From: Candidatus Gastranaerophilales bacterium
GTDB lineage: Bacteria > Cyanobacteriota > Vampirovibrionia > Gastranaerophilales > Gastranaerophilaceae
DNA: 63,137 bases
Assembly: GCA_947624685.1 (NCBI GenBank)
Contig: CANQLJ010000006.1
Span: 1-63,137 of the forward strand
Direction: 5' to 3'
This document shows, one piece after another, positions 1 through 8,323 of the stretch. The position numbers and the translations under genes are program-made. The notes beneath the pieces were generated by a model that searched no databases, had not been told where the DNA came from, and was given only the letters and a program-made list of their open reading frames with translations. Within the stretch, counting starts at the first letter, position 1, and each line of letters starts with the position of its first letter.

Positions 1-1207
1 TAGAGTTGCCTCTATTGTCTCCCATCATAAAATAATTTCCTTTAGGAATAATAAAAGGCCCGCAGTACATTCCTGTTGTACAGGGTGTCCAATCGGTTTT
101 AGAAATTATATACGGTTCAAAAAGGGGTTTATCGTTAATATAAACGGTGTATTCATCAGTTTCAAAGTTATATTTAATTTCAAATTTATCCCCCGGCATT
201 CCGATAACTCTTTTGATATAGGCAATGTCTTTACAAAAAATCCCGGATAATCTTGTAAATATTGCCCAAGGGCTGTTTGATAATTGAACTTCAGGCGGAT
301 AAAAGACCAAAATGTCCCCTCTTTTGATTTCTTTTTTAAATGTTGATAATTTTTCCACAAACACTCTATCATGCTCTAAAATTGTCGGGCGCATGGAGCC
401 TGAAGGAATCCACCTTAATTCGCCTATAAAATATCTGATTATTATTACGCTTATTAAAACAAAAATTATCGTGTTAATGATTTCTTTAAATATATCTAAA
501 TCATTTTCATCACAACATTCATTAGGTTCTTTTTCATTCTCGTTATCAGATTTTTTCTCATCAAACAAAACTTTTTTTAAAAAATATTTAAACCCCTTTT
601 CTTTGGTTTTTTTTGCTAAATCGACAATATTATTTTTTTGGGTTTTAAAAAAGGTAAAAAACGTTGTTTTGATGTCTTTTAAGACCATTTTATCTCGAAT
701 TATAAAATAGCAGCAAAATATAAATAAAACAAACGAAGTGCAAAGTATCTTAAAAAACTTTTTTAATGTGCCATAGCTTTTGTGGTAGTTGTCATTTAAG
801 GTTTTTATGTTTAATAATTTTGAATTTTGATAATTATCAAAAACAAAATCCGATATATCATTATAAATGTCGGTTTTGTCGCTTTTTGCCATAAGAGGAA
901 GCGCGATATATAACACTTTTTCGATTTTTTTATCGTAAATATCGTAATTTTGCCTTTCGGGCACATACGATTCAATAAAAGAATATTTTATATTTTTTTC
1001 AAGGAGCTTATTTTCAATTTTTTCTTTATCAATATCAGCATCTTTTGATACGCTATATTCAAGCACAACGCCTCTTTTTAAGATAAAATTAAGCGTTTGA
1101 GAATTAACGTTATATAAATAACAAACTAAAACAAAAATCAGTATAAATACAATTTTTTTAAAATTTCTTTTAAAAAATTGTTTAAAATTATTATAAAATT
1201 TTTGCAA
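1..1207 (-). CDS. lepB: Signal peptidase I with an extra N-terminal membrane/periplasmic domain (C-terminus cut by window edge)
   Basis: Removes signal peptides from exported proteins at the outer face of the inner membrane. Seen: the reading frame is open from a TTG at 1207 to base 1. The catalytic core has the Ser motif SGSMRPT, the Lys motif YIKRVIG and the MGDNRGNS box right at the window edge, so only the last part is missing. The core is preceded by its usual membrane helix (around residue 240). Before that lie about 230 extra residues: a helix (residues 15-32), some 105 polar residues, a second helix (about 150-168) and a charged linker. The TTG start has an AAGGAG box at 1213-1219 and follows the upstream stop by 2 bases. 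An internal ATG at 688 would remove the extension, but the frame stays open without a stop for 173 codons upstream. Last gene of the lpx operon. Confidence 0.85.
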   Translation of the reverse strand, partial: MQKFYNNFKQFFKRNFKKIVFILIFVLVCYLYNVNSQTLNFILKRGVVLEYSVSKDADIDKEKIENKLLEKNIKYSFIESYVPERQNYDIYDKKIEKVLYIALPLMAKSDKTDIYNDISDFVFDNYQNSKLLNIKTLNDNYHKSYGTLKKFFKILCTSFVLFIFCCYFIIRDKMVLKDIKTTFFTFFKTQKNNIVDLAKKTKEKGFKYFLKKVLFDEKKSDNENEKEPNECCDENDLDIFKEIINTIIFVLISVIIIRYFIGELRWIPSGSMRPTILEHDRVFVEKLSTFKKEIKRGDILVFYPPEVQLSNSPWAIFTRLSGIFCKDIAYIKRVIGMPGDKFEIKYNFETDEYTVYINDKPLFEPYIISKTDWTPCTTGMYCGPFIIPKGNYFMMGDNRGNS

Positions 1208-1209
1208 AA

Positions 1210-2127
1210 TCAGCTCCTTAATGTGTATTTGCTTAATTCAATCAATGATTTTTTATAGATTGATTCGTCGAGTTTTTCTAAATCATCAATTGCACTGTTT
1301 AAATATTTTTTTATATCATCTCTTGATTTTTCGATATATTTTTCTAAATCCTTTTTTGTGATTTTGGATAAATCATTTATATCGGATAAGATTGAATTTT
1401 TGTTATCCAAAAAATAATATATCACAGCCAAAGTATAATTACCATTTTTAAAATCGGTATTGTTTTGATAAAAATTGTCCGTGTCGTTTTTAATTTGAAA
1501 AGCAATTGTATAGTTTTTTAAAAACGAACGAAGATATTTTTTTTGATTTTCTTCAATTGTTTTAAGTGAAAACAGGCTCTCAAGCCCAGCAAAAAAAAGG
1601 CTTCCCGTTTTGTTGAAGGTTTTATCTATATAACTTTTTTTATCTAAAATCTTATTTTTATTTTGATTTTGAAAAATTTCGCCCAAAATCGTATCTTTGA
1701 TTCTATCGCAAAATATTTTTATAATCTCGGTGTTTGTTTTGCTCAAAACCCCAAGCGCCAAGCTTAACAAATAATCGCCCTCCAAAAGTGCAATTTTTGA
1801 ATTATATTTTTTATAAAAAGTTAAATCTCCCCGCCTGTAATCTTCTTCATCAATTACATCATCATGGACTAAAGTCGCACTATGAATGATTTCAAGCGCA
1901 AGAGCGATGTTTAAGACAAAATCAAAGTTATTAATTTTAAGGATGTTTGAAAACAAAAATACAAAAATCGGACGAAGCCTTTTGGGTTCACAAAAGATAA
2001 ATTTATTTATATCTTCATTGAAAAAATTATCTTTTTCATCAATTATTTTTTTTAGTTCAAGCTCAAATTGCGCCAATTGCGCGCTAATCGGGTATACAAT
2101 ATTTTTGATTTCATCCGAATTTGTCAT
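1210..2127 (-). CDS. Polyprenyl (isoprenyl) diphosphate synthase family, divergent
   Basis: Family enzymes elongate allylic diphosphates with isopentenyl diphosphate to make the carrier-lipid or quinone side chain. Seen: 305 residues, the usual length; KRLRP near residue 49; the first Asp-rich motif HDDVIDEEDYRRG is intact. The second motif, normally DDxxD after FQI, reads QIKNDTDN, and the following GK-T segment reads GNYTL. Two metal-binding aspartates and one lysine therefore appear replaced. Inference: either an enzyme with altered chain length or metal use, or a non-catalytic partner of a heterodimeric synthase. It lies between the aminopeptidase gene and lepB in the lpx operon, with gaps of 33 and 2 bases. 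Confidence 0.8.
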   Translation of the reverse strand: MTNSDEIKNIVYPISAQLAQFELELKKIIDEKDNFFNEDINKFIFCEPKRLRPIFVFLFSNILKINNFDFVLNIALALEIIHSATLVHDDVIDEEDYRRGDLTFYKKYNSKIALLEGDYLLSLALGVLSKTNTEIIKIFCDRIKDTILGEIFQNQNKNKILDKKSYIDKTFNKTGSLFFAGLESLFSLKTIEENQKKYLRSFLKNYTIAFQIKNDTDNFYQNNTDFKNGNYTLAVIYYFLDNKNSILSDINDLSKITKKDLEKYIEKSRDDIKKYLNSAIDDLEKLDESIYKKSLIELSKYTLRS

Positions 2128-2160
2128 TTTATATTTTTTCGCTTGCCCAATAAAATTACA

Positions 2161-3267
2161 TCAGATTACAAATTTGCCGTTTTCATAGATTAATTTATCA
2201 TCCGCAAATATTTTTCCGCCGTTTTTCATATTTTTTATCATATCCCAATGAAGCCCGGATTCATTTTTCCCGTTTGCTTCGGGGTAACTTGAACCAAGCG
2301 CCATATGAATCGAGCCGCCTATTTTTTCATCAAACAGGATGTTTCCCGTAACATCCGTTATTCTATCATTTGTTCCGATTGCAATTTCGCCCACAAACCT
2401 TGAACCGCAATCCATGTTCAGCATATCTTGCAAAAATTCGTTTCCGACTTGAGCACTTGCTTCAACTACTTTTCCCTGTTCAAGAGTTAAATATACTTCT
2501 TTTGCACAAGACCCATTGTAGTTTTGAGGAAAATCAAAATAAATTTTACCGTTTGCGCTATCTTCAACAGGGGAAGTGAATATTTCGCCATCGGGAAAAT
2601 TCATATTACCCGAGCATGGAATCCATAATCTGCCTTTTGTTGAAAAAGAAATATCAGTTTTATCCCCGACAAACCTTATTTTTTCGGTTTTATTTAAAAT
2701 TGAAGCGATTCTTTTTTGTTCTTTGTCAATTTCAAGCCACTTTTCTCTTGGGTTATCTAAATCAAGATAGCAGGAATTTATCAAAAATTCGCAATATTCA
2801 TCATAGCTCATATTTGCTTCCTGAGCTAAAGCATTTGTCGGATAATCCGCTATTACCCAGCGCATTTGATTTTTAGCGCTTCTATCCAATCTTCTTTTTA
2901 ATATCGGTTGAGTTGCCTTTGATCGGAGTGCGAGTTTTGAGCTATCCGCTTTTGCCATATTTTTAACATTGCTTGGCGCACCGATGAATATCATAACGTC
3001 AGCTTTCTCGACTTCAATTTTTGACATTTCATCAATAAAGTTTAATTGCTCAACATTAGCGTATTTTATAAAGGTTTCTGCGATTCCATCCATATTAACT
3101 TTAACAATAGGATTAGCTCCATTTATTAAACATAATTTATATATTTCTTTAACAAGCGGCTGAGCACTGTAGCCTCGAGCGTAAATTATTACTAAATCGC
3201 CTTTTTTGACTGATGTTGAATAATTAACCAGAACATCAGCGTATTTTTGAATCAAAGGATTGAACAT
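2161..3267 (-). CDS. M29 family aminopeptidase (AmpS/PepS/AmpT type)
   Basis: A cytoplasmic dinuclear-metal exopeptidase that releases N-terminal residues from peptides. Seen: 368 residues, typical for M29 proteins (about 370-410). The N-terminal half has the family layout (KKGDLVIIYARG near residue 21). The C-terminal half carries the expected metal-ligand blocks in order: GEIFTSPVEDSANG (Glu), GEIAIGTNDR (Glu), GSIHMALGSSYPE (His) and GLHWDM (His, Asp). It is embedded in the lipid A operon 22 bases after lpxA, with no obvious functional link to lipid A. A second, unrelated leucyl aminopeptidase (pepA) lies at about 54-55 kb. Confidence 0.88.
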   Translation of the reverse strand: MFNPLIQKYADVLVNYSTSVKKGDLVIIYARGYSAQPLVKEIYKLCLINGANPIVKVNMDGIAETFIKYANVEQLNFIDEMSKIEVEKADVMIFIGAPSNVKNMAKADSSKLALRSKATQPILKRRLDRSAKNQMRWVIADYPTNALAQEANMSYDEYCEFLINSCYLDLDNPREKWLEIDKEQKRIASILNKTEKIRFVGDKTDISFSTKGRLWIPCSGNMNFPDGEIFTSPVEDSANGKIYFDFPQNYNGSCAKEVYLTLEQGKVVEASAQVGNEFLQDMLNMDCGSRFVGEIAIGTNDRITDVTGNILFDEKIGGSIHMALGSSYPEANGKNESGLHWDMIKNMKNGGKIFADDKLIYENGKFVI

Positions 3268-3289
3268 TTTTTATTTCCTCTATATATTT

Positions 3290-4123
3290 TTATTGTTCTT
3301 CTTGATTATCTTCTTCCATTACACCATGGTAAGCAGCTTTATATCTTAATGTGCAGCCTCTTTTTGAGCTTCTTACAAATTCAACAAGATTATCAACGTA
3401 TTTATTTCCTTTAAATTCTTTTTCAATTAATTCCAGCGCTTGAGTTGTATTATATTTTTCATCTCTTAATAACCTTATTGCTTTATGAATAGCGTCGCGC
3501 GATTCTTTATCCACTCCTTTTCGTCTTAAACCTATTGCATTTAACCCTATTGGTAAACACGGAATACCTTCAGCTTTGCAATAAGGGATAATATCCAATC
3601 GAGCGGCAGAAGCGCCCGATATAATTGCCATATCGCCGATTCTAAGGTTTTGATGAAAGACGCTCATTCCGCCTAAAAACGCACCAAACCCGACATGACA
3701 ATGACCGCCTATTGTTGCGGCATTTGCCATAATGACGTTATCCCCAAGTACGCAATTGTGAGCAACGTGAGTATAAGCCATAAGCATGCAATTATCGCCC
3801 ACTATTGTGTTATTTCCCTCACCTGAAGCACGGTTAATTGTTGCAAATTCTCTAATCCAGCAATTTTTACCTATGATTACACCCGTTTTTTCGCCTTTGT
3901 AGCCTAAATCCTGCGGTTCTCCGCCAATTGAAGCAAAGGGAGAAATTCTTGTGTTTTCACCAATATGGGCGTATTGGATATTTGCGTTTTCTCCGATAAC
4001 ACAGCCTGAATCAATTACAACATCTTTTCCGATTATTGTGTAAGCTCCGATTTGAACATCGGGAGCGATTTTTGCGCTTTCGTCAATAAGCGCGGTCTTA
4101 TGAATTTTTTCTAATGTCATCAT
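3290..4123 (-). CDS. lpxA: UDP-N-acetylglucosamine O-acyltransferase
   Basis: First step of lipid A synthesis: transfers a 3-hydroxyacyl chain from ACP to the 3-OH of UDP-GlcNAc in the cytoplasm. Seen: 277 residues, close to the usual 260-270; left-handed beta-helix hexapeptide repeats over about residues 5-190; the catalytic His is in THVAHNC (H122, equivalent to E. coli His125); the HQNLRIG stretch and a helical C-terminal domain (ALELIEKEF region) are present. AAGGAA precedes two tandem ATGs (4123, 4120), so the start is uncertain by one codon. It follows fabZ by 13 bases, the conserved order lpxD-lpxC-fabZ-lpxA. Confidence 0.96.
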   Translation of the reverse strand: MMTLEKIHKTALIDESAKIAPDVQIGAYTIIGKDVVIDSGCVIGENANIQYAHIGENTRISPFASIGGEPQDLGYKGEKTGVIIGKNCWIREFATINRASGEGNNTIVGDNCMLMAYTHVAHNCVLGDNVIMANAATIGGHCHVGFGAFLGGMSVFHQNLRIGDMAIISGASAARLDIIPYCKAEGIPCLPIGLNAIGLRRKGVDKESRDAIHKAIRLLRDEKYNTTQALELIEKEFKGNKYVDNLVEFVRSSKRGCTLRYKAAYHGVMEEDNQEEQ

Positions 4124-4136
4124 ATTTCCTTCTATT

Positions 4137-4583
4137 CTATTTTAACGCAACCGTTAAAACTGCTTCGGTACATAATTTACCATCTACAAAAGAGCGTCCG
4201 ACGCATTTTGCAATCGGGCCTTTAATTTTTAAACATTCTGTTTCCATATCGAGCCTATCGCCGGGGCGAACGATATTTTTAAATTTAGCATTTTCAACAC
4301 CCGCAAAAAGAGTCAATTTACCTTTATATTCATCAATTAACATTAAAATTGGAGCAGCCGTTTGAGCGAGCGCTTCAATTTGTAAGACCCCCGGCATGAT
4401 GGGGTTATTCGGGAAATGCCCTTGGAAAAATGGTTCATTAAAAGTGATATTTTTATAACCCTTCGAATATTGCCCCGGAACACATTCCACGATTCTATCT
4501 ACCAATAAAAACGGATAGCGGTGAGGCAGCATCTTTAATATTTCATCATACCCTAGTGAAATTGGCGTAATAACATTATCCAT
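4137..4583 (-). CDS. fabZ: 3-hydroxyacyl-[ACP] dehydratase
   Basis: Dehydrates 3-hydroxyacyl-ACP in fatty acid synthesis, competing with LpxA and LpxD for the same substrate, which explains its place inside the lpx operon. Seen: 148 residues, full length; hot-dog fold signature LPHRYPFLLVDR at residues 19-30; catalytic His56 in GHFPNNPIMPG and catalytic Glu70 in LQIEALAQ. The ATG at 4583 has a GGAG box just upstream. It lies 28 bases after lpxC. Confidence 0.97.
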   Translation of the reverse strand: MDNVITPISLGYDEILKMLPHRYPFLLVDRIVECVPGQYSKGYKNITFNEPFFQGHFPNNPIMPGVLQIEALAQTAAPILMLIDEYKGKLTLFAGVENAKFKNIVRPGDRLDMETECLKIKGPIAKCVGRSFVDGKLCTEAVLTVALK

Positions 4584-4611
4584 TTTTATCTCCTTACCCT
4601 TACCTTATACA

Positions 4612-5436
4612 TTACTTGTCTAGCATTTGTTTTAACATTTTAGAAACTTGGCAATGATACCCATGGCCCGCTTCTTTTACAATGATATTTGATTTTATCT
4701 TTAAAGGATTATACCCGCTTAGGTATAAATCACCGATTATATCAAGAATTTTATGTTTAGCCGGCTCATAATCGCTTCTTAACGGTACCGTATACCCGTC
4801 ATCCGTGAGTCCAACGGTATTATCTATTGTTACCCCTTTTGAATAGCCCATGGCTTGAAATTTTTCCAAATCTTTTAAATAGCCAAATGTTCGAGCTTCA
4901 ATTATTTCATTTAAATTTTTATCCAAATCCAAATTTACCCAGCGATTGTTTAAATCGGGATGTTTAAAATTAACGCAATAAGTTATTGTCGTCTTATTGT
5001 CGCTCGGCAAAAGTATAATAGAAGAATTATCTTTTATAAAATAAACAGGTTCGTTTAATTGTTTCGTTGGCTCAACATCTCCCACAATTCCGATTTCACT
5101 AAATTTTTTAACCCAGACGCTCGCCGAACCGTCAAATATCGGCATTTCAAAACCGAGTGAATTTATATAAACATCAAGTGCATCAATATCGCAAATTGCG
5201 CATGACGCCATAAAATGTTCAATTAGAGCGACTTTATTTTTAGCGCCATTTTCAATATCGGCAATTATTACACAATGCTCCGAGCTTACGACATTATTAA
5301 CATCGGCCGCAATTACGCTATCGTTTATATAAAAACGAATACCCTTTTTATCTGACGGTTTAATTTCAAGCTCAACCGGAGCATTAAACATTAAACCGTT
5401 TCCGTTTACTTTAAAACTAGATTTTACCGTCTTCAT
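4612..5436 (-). CDS. lpxC: UDP-3-O-acyl-N-acetylglucosamine deacetylase
   Basis: Zinc amidase for the committed step of lipid A synthesis. Seen: 274 residues; the zinc ligands are visible as IEHFMA (H74) and HKILDIIGD (H228, D232), with the catalytic loop AGHGYH (H258); MPIFDGSA marks the substrate-binding region of domain 1. The protein ends soon after the last motif, without the longer C-terminus of proteobacterial LpxC. Its first 20 bases overlap the end of lpxD, which suggests translational coupling. Confidence 0.95.
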   Translation of the reverse strand: MKTVKSSFKVNGNGLMFNAPVELEIKPSDKKGIRFYINDSVIAADVNNVVSSEHCVIIADIENGAKNKVALIEHFMASCAICDIDALDVYINSLGFEMPIFDGSASVWVKKFSEIGIVGDVEPTKQLNEPVYFIKDNSSIILLPSDNKTTITYCVNFKHPDLNNRWVNLDLDKNLNEIIEARTFGYLKDLEKFQAMGYSKGVTIDNTVGLTDDGYTVPLRSDYEPAKHKILDIIGDLYLSGYNPLKIKSNIIVKEAGHGYHCQVSKMLKQMLDK

Positions 5437-6526
5437 TTAAAAATTTCTCATAATCTTCTAATAAATGTTGATATTTTTTATACTTTTTAACCATAATTTC
5501 AGCTTCATCAAGATATTTTAATCTCTTTATGAAATCTTTTCTTAATACCGCAGGAGCGCCCATTATGACCGATTTTGGCCCAAATGATTTTGAGACTCCG
5601 GCTTTTGCTAAAATTATAGAATCATCCCCTATTTCAATATGGTCTTTTAAGCCTGCTTGGCCGGCAATTACTACTCTATCACCGATTGTACAGGAGCCCG
5701 CTATACCTACTTGAGAAACGATAGTACAAGCACGACCTATTTTACAGTTATGACCAATCATAACAAGGTTATCAATTTTTGTTTGAGCTCCGATTGTTGT
5801 GTTTTCAATCGTTCCTCTATCAATTGTTGTATTTGCGCCGATTTCAACGTCATCTTCAATTATAACCGAACCCAATGAAGGAATTTTAAAGACTTTTACT
5901 TCTTTATTTACTTCTTTAATTGCGCCTTGTTCGCGAGCTTGTTCAATGTTATTTGGAGCTTCGGTTACAAAAGAAAACCCGTCAGCTCCTAAACTTACTC
6001 CATGGTGCAATATACAGCGCGAACCCACCTGTACAAAGTCTCCGATGTTGACTCCGGGGTGAAATAAACAATCTGAACCTATAACAACATCTTTTCCGAC
6101 ATAAACATTTGCCATAAGAGCAGTGTTGTCGCCAATTACGCTGTTTGCTCCGATTACAACATTAGCTCCTATTGAAACATTTTTCCCTAATTTGGCGCTC
6201 TCATCAATGACGGCGCTTGGGTGAATTGCTCTTGGGGTATCGGGGCCGATATAAAAAGCATTTAACAATTTCATAAAGGCAAGTCTGGGGCGTTCGACTT
6301 CGATTGTTGAAATGCCCTCTAAATTAACTCCCAAAGGTACCAGTACAGCGCGAGCCTTGCTTTGCGAAATGTTTTCAATCTCATCTTCATTCATCGCAAG
6401 CGCTAAAGTATTTTCATCCGCTAACTTTGGCGGTGCTACGCGAGTTATTTCAATATCACTTACTTTTGTTAAAATACCTTCCGTTAATTGTGCTAACTGT
6501 TCAAGGCTGAATTTTTTCTCTCCCAT
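5417..6526 (-). CDS. lpxD: UDP-3-O-acylglucosamine N-acyltransferase
   Basis: Third enzyme of lipid A synthesis; it N-acylates UDP-3-O-acyl-glucosamine from acyl-ACP. Seen: 369 residues. An N-terminal uridine-binding domain (about 1-100) is followed by hexapeptide beta-helix repeats (about 105-320), the uracil/nucleotide loop LGADGFSF near 180, the catalytic His259 in [10 protein letters not shown], and a short helical C-terminus. A roughly 25-residue polar insert after GFSFVTEAP is somewhat long. It is first in the tight lpx run and sits 81 bases downstream of rfaE2. Confidence 0.95.
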   Translation of the reverse strand: MGEKKFSLEQLAQLTEGILTKVSDIEITRVAPPKLADENTLALAMNEDEIENISQSKARAVLVPLGVNLEGISTIEVERPRLAFMKLLNAFYIGPDTPRAIHPSAVIDESAKLGKNVSIGANVVIGANSVIGDNTALMANVYVGKDVVIGSDCLFHPGVNIGDFVQVGSRCILHHGVSLGADGFSFVTEAPNNIEQAREQGAIKEVNKEVKVFKIPSLGSVIIEDDVEIGANTTIDRGTIENTTIGAQTKIDNLVMIGHNCKIGRACTIVSQVGIAGSCTIGDRVVIAGQAGLKDHIEIGDDSIILAKAGVSKSFGPKSVIMGAPAVLRKDFIKRLKYLDEAEIMVKKYKKYQHLLEDYEKFLNEDGKI

Positions 6527-6607
6527 TTGATACTCCCTATCGAAATCTTATTTGTATATCTATTTTATAACAACATTAAAAAAAATGCTAATATCTTAAT
6601 ATGTTTT

Positions 6608-7072
6608 TTATCTTATTTTTTCAATAATTTTAGTTGTCGACTTACCTTCAACAAGGTCAATAAACTTTATTTCAATATTATTTTCTTTGGCGCATTTTGT
6701 TTCGGGTAACGTTTCAAGATTATAATCCGCTCCTTTTGTATAAATGTCGGGTTTTAGCTCTTTTAAAAGGTTACACGGGCTTAATTCATCAAAAACAATA
6801 ACATAATCAACACTTTTTAGCGCGCATAAAACTTCTGCTCTATCTGATTCGTTATTTATAGGGCGGCTTTCGCCTTTTAATTTTTTAACGGAGCTATCTG
6901 AATTTAAGCCCACAATTAAAACATCGCCACATTGAGCGGATTTTGATAAATACCTTACATGCCCTACATGTAAAATATCAAAACATCCGTTTGTAAAAAC
7001 GATTTTTTTATTTTGAGCGCGAAGGTTTTTTATTATGTTTTTTAGTTCGTCAATTTTTACAACATCACCCAT
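6608..7072 (-). CDS. rfaE2: D-glycero-beta-D-manno-heptose 1-phosphate adenylyltransferase
   Basis: Activates heptose-1-phosphate to ADP-heptose for the LPS inner core. Seen: 154 residues of nucleotidyltransferase fold with TNGCFDILHVGHVRYL (HxGH, residues 35-38), GLNSDSSVKKLKG and KPDIYTKGADY. The kinase half found in bifunctional HldE is absent, so this is the stand-alone form and a separate kinase is expected elsewhere. Its place directly upstream of lpxD fits a shared LPS role. It is separated from the next upstream gene by a strong terminator. Confidence 0.92.
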   Translation of the reverse strand: MGDVVKIDELKNIIKNLRAQNKKIVFTNGCFDILHVGHVRYLSKSAQCGDVLIVGLNSDSSVKKLKGESRPINNESDRAEVLCALKSVDYVIVFDELSPCNLLKELKPDIYTKGADYNLETLPETKCAKENNIEIKFIDLVEGKSTTKIIEKIR

Positions 7073-7088
7073 TTTTAGACCTTTCGGG

Positions 7089-7140
7089 ATAAAAATGCCG
7101 CTTTAGATAAAACTAAAAGAATTTTATTTTAAAGCGGCAT
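7089..7140 (-). terminator. Intrinsic terminator after the mfd/parvulin operon
   Basis: On the minus strand an 11-bp perfect stem (ATGCCGCTTTA with TAAAGCGGCAT, 7095-7105 and 7130-7140) with a 24-base loop is followed by TTTTAT. It separates the 7.1-16.6 kb operon from the rfaE2-lpx operon. Confidence 0.85.
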
Positions 7141-7152
7141 AAATAATTAAAT

Positions 7153-8313
7153 CTATTTTTCTTGATTAGCTTTTTCAATTGCTTTCAATTTTGATTTTGG
7201 AGCCCCTTGAGTTTGTTCATTTTCTTTTTGTTTAGGAAGAGCTTGTTCAATTTGTTTTTTGATGTTTTCGGGTGATAAATTTTCATCAACATATACTATC
7301 GTTGCATTTTCTTTTAACCCTTCGATTAGTTTTTGCAAAGCATCGAGTTTGCTTTTCTTTTCAAGATACAATTTAAGCTCGGGTTTAATTTCGGCTAAAG
7401 TTTGTACCCCGCCTTTTGATTTATCTTTAAGATAGATGATATGAGAACCGTATTGAGTTTTAACAATCGGGCTAATTGTGCCGACTTTCATTGAAAAAGC
7501 CATGTCGCCAAATTCTTTAACGACATCGGATTTTGCAACATAACCTAAATCCCCGCCGTTTTGAGCGCTTGCTGTGTCAATTGAATTTTCTTTTGCCAAC
7601 GAAGCGAATTTGGAAGGATTTTTGTCTGCTTGTTCTTTTAAGGATTTAATCAAATCTTCATTTTTCTTAACTTGTTCTTTTGCCATTTTATCAATTTCTT
7701 CGGTTGATAATTTAGCTTCTTTATCGTCATCCGTTATTTTTCTTTTGATTGTTTCATAATTTGTGTCAACTAAGATATGAGAAACTCTGACACGCTCTGG
7801 CATGACAAATTGGTTTTTGTTTTGTTTATAGTAATTTTCGACATCTTTATCGCTGATTTTTTTATAATCAAGCATTTCAAGCAATTTTTCCATTCTGACA
7901 TCCTGTGCTAAATCAGAATTAAGTTTTTGCTCGCTAATGTCATTTTCTTTTAAAAGATTGTTGAATTTTTCAACCGAGCCCACTTGTTTGATGATTGCAT
8001 CTTTTTTTGCATTGATTTCATCTTGCGATGCTTCAATTTTTCTTCTGTCAAATTCTTGTTTTAAAAGCTCTCTGACTATTAAATCGTTTGTGAATTTATC
8101 TTTAATCGATAAAGCAACATAGCTTTTGTCGTTTTGATATTGCTTTGGTACAAATTTTAATTGAGCATTTTTGATTTTATTGTAATCACTATCAAATTCC
8201 GCTTTTGTTATTTGCGTGTCGTTGATTTTTAAGACAACATCACTCTTTTTAGAGCATCCGCAAAAAATCAACATCGAAATAAAAAAAGTAACTGCGATTT
8301 TTGTAAACTTCAT
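7153..8313 (-). CDS. Parvulin-type peptidyl-prolyl isomerase, probable lipoprotein (SurA/PrsA family)
   Basis: Extracytoplasmic folding factor. Seen: about 386 residues; N-terminal hydrophobic leader ending in a Cys-containing box (MLIFCGCSKK), so probably a lipoprotein; a SurA/PrsA-like helical chaperone region (about 25-180); one rotamase domain with RVRVSHILVD, NGGDLGYV and FGDMAFSM...YGSHIIYL; and a Lys/Gln-rich tail. I start at the ATG at 8313 (MKFTKIAV) because an AAGGAG box sits 7 bases before it; the ATG at 8337 would overlap mfd and add eight residues before the signal sequence. It follows mfd by 10 bases. Confidence 0.88.
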   Translation of the reverse strand: MKFTKIAVTFFISMLIFCGCSKKSDVVLKINDTQITKAEFDSDYNKIKNAQLKFVPKQYQNDKSYVALSIKDKFTNDLIVRELLKQEFDRRKIEASQDEINAKKDAIIKQVGSVEKFNNLLKENDISEQKLNSDLAQDVRMEKLLEMLDYKKISDKDVENYYKQNKNQFVMPERVRVSHILVDTNYETIKRKITDDDKEAKLSTEEIDKMAKEQVKKNEDLIKSLKEQADKNPSKFASLAKENSIDTASAQNGGDLGYVAKSDVVKEFGDMAFSMKVGTISPIVKTQYGSHIIYLKDKSKGGVQTLAEIKPELKLYLEKKSKLDALQKLIEGLKENATIVYVDENLSPENIKKQIEQALPKQKENEQTQGAPKSKLKAIEKANQEK

Positions 8314-8323
8314 TTCCGTCTCC

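Noticed and set aside
312-710. Plus-strand 132-codon ORF
   Set aside because: It is antisense to the signal peptidase gene, whose catalytic motifs are clear in the minus-strand frame.
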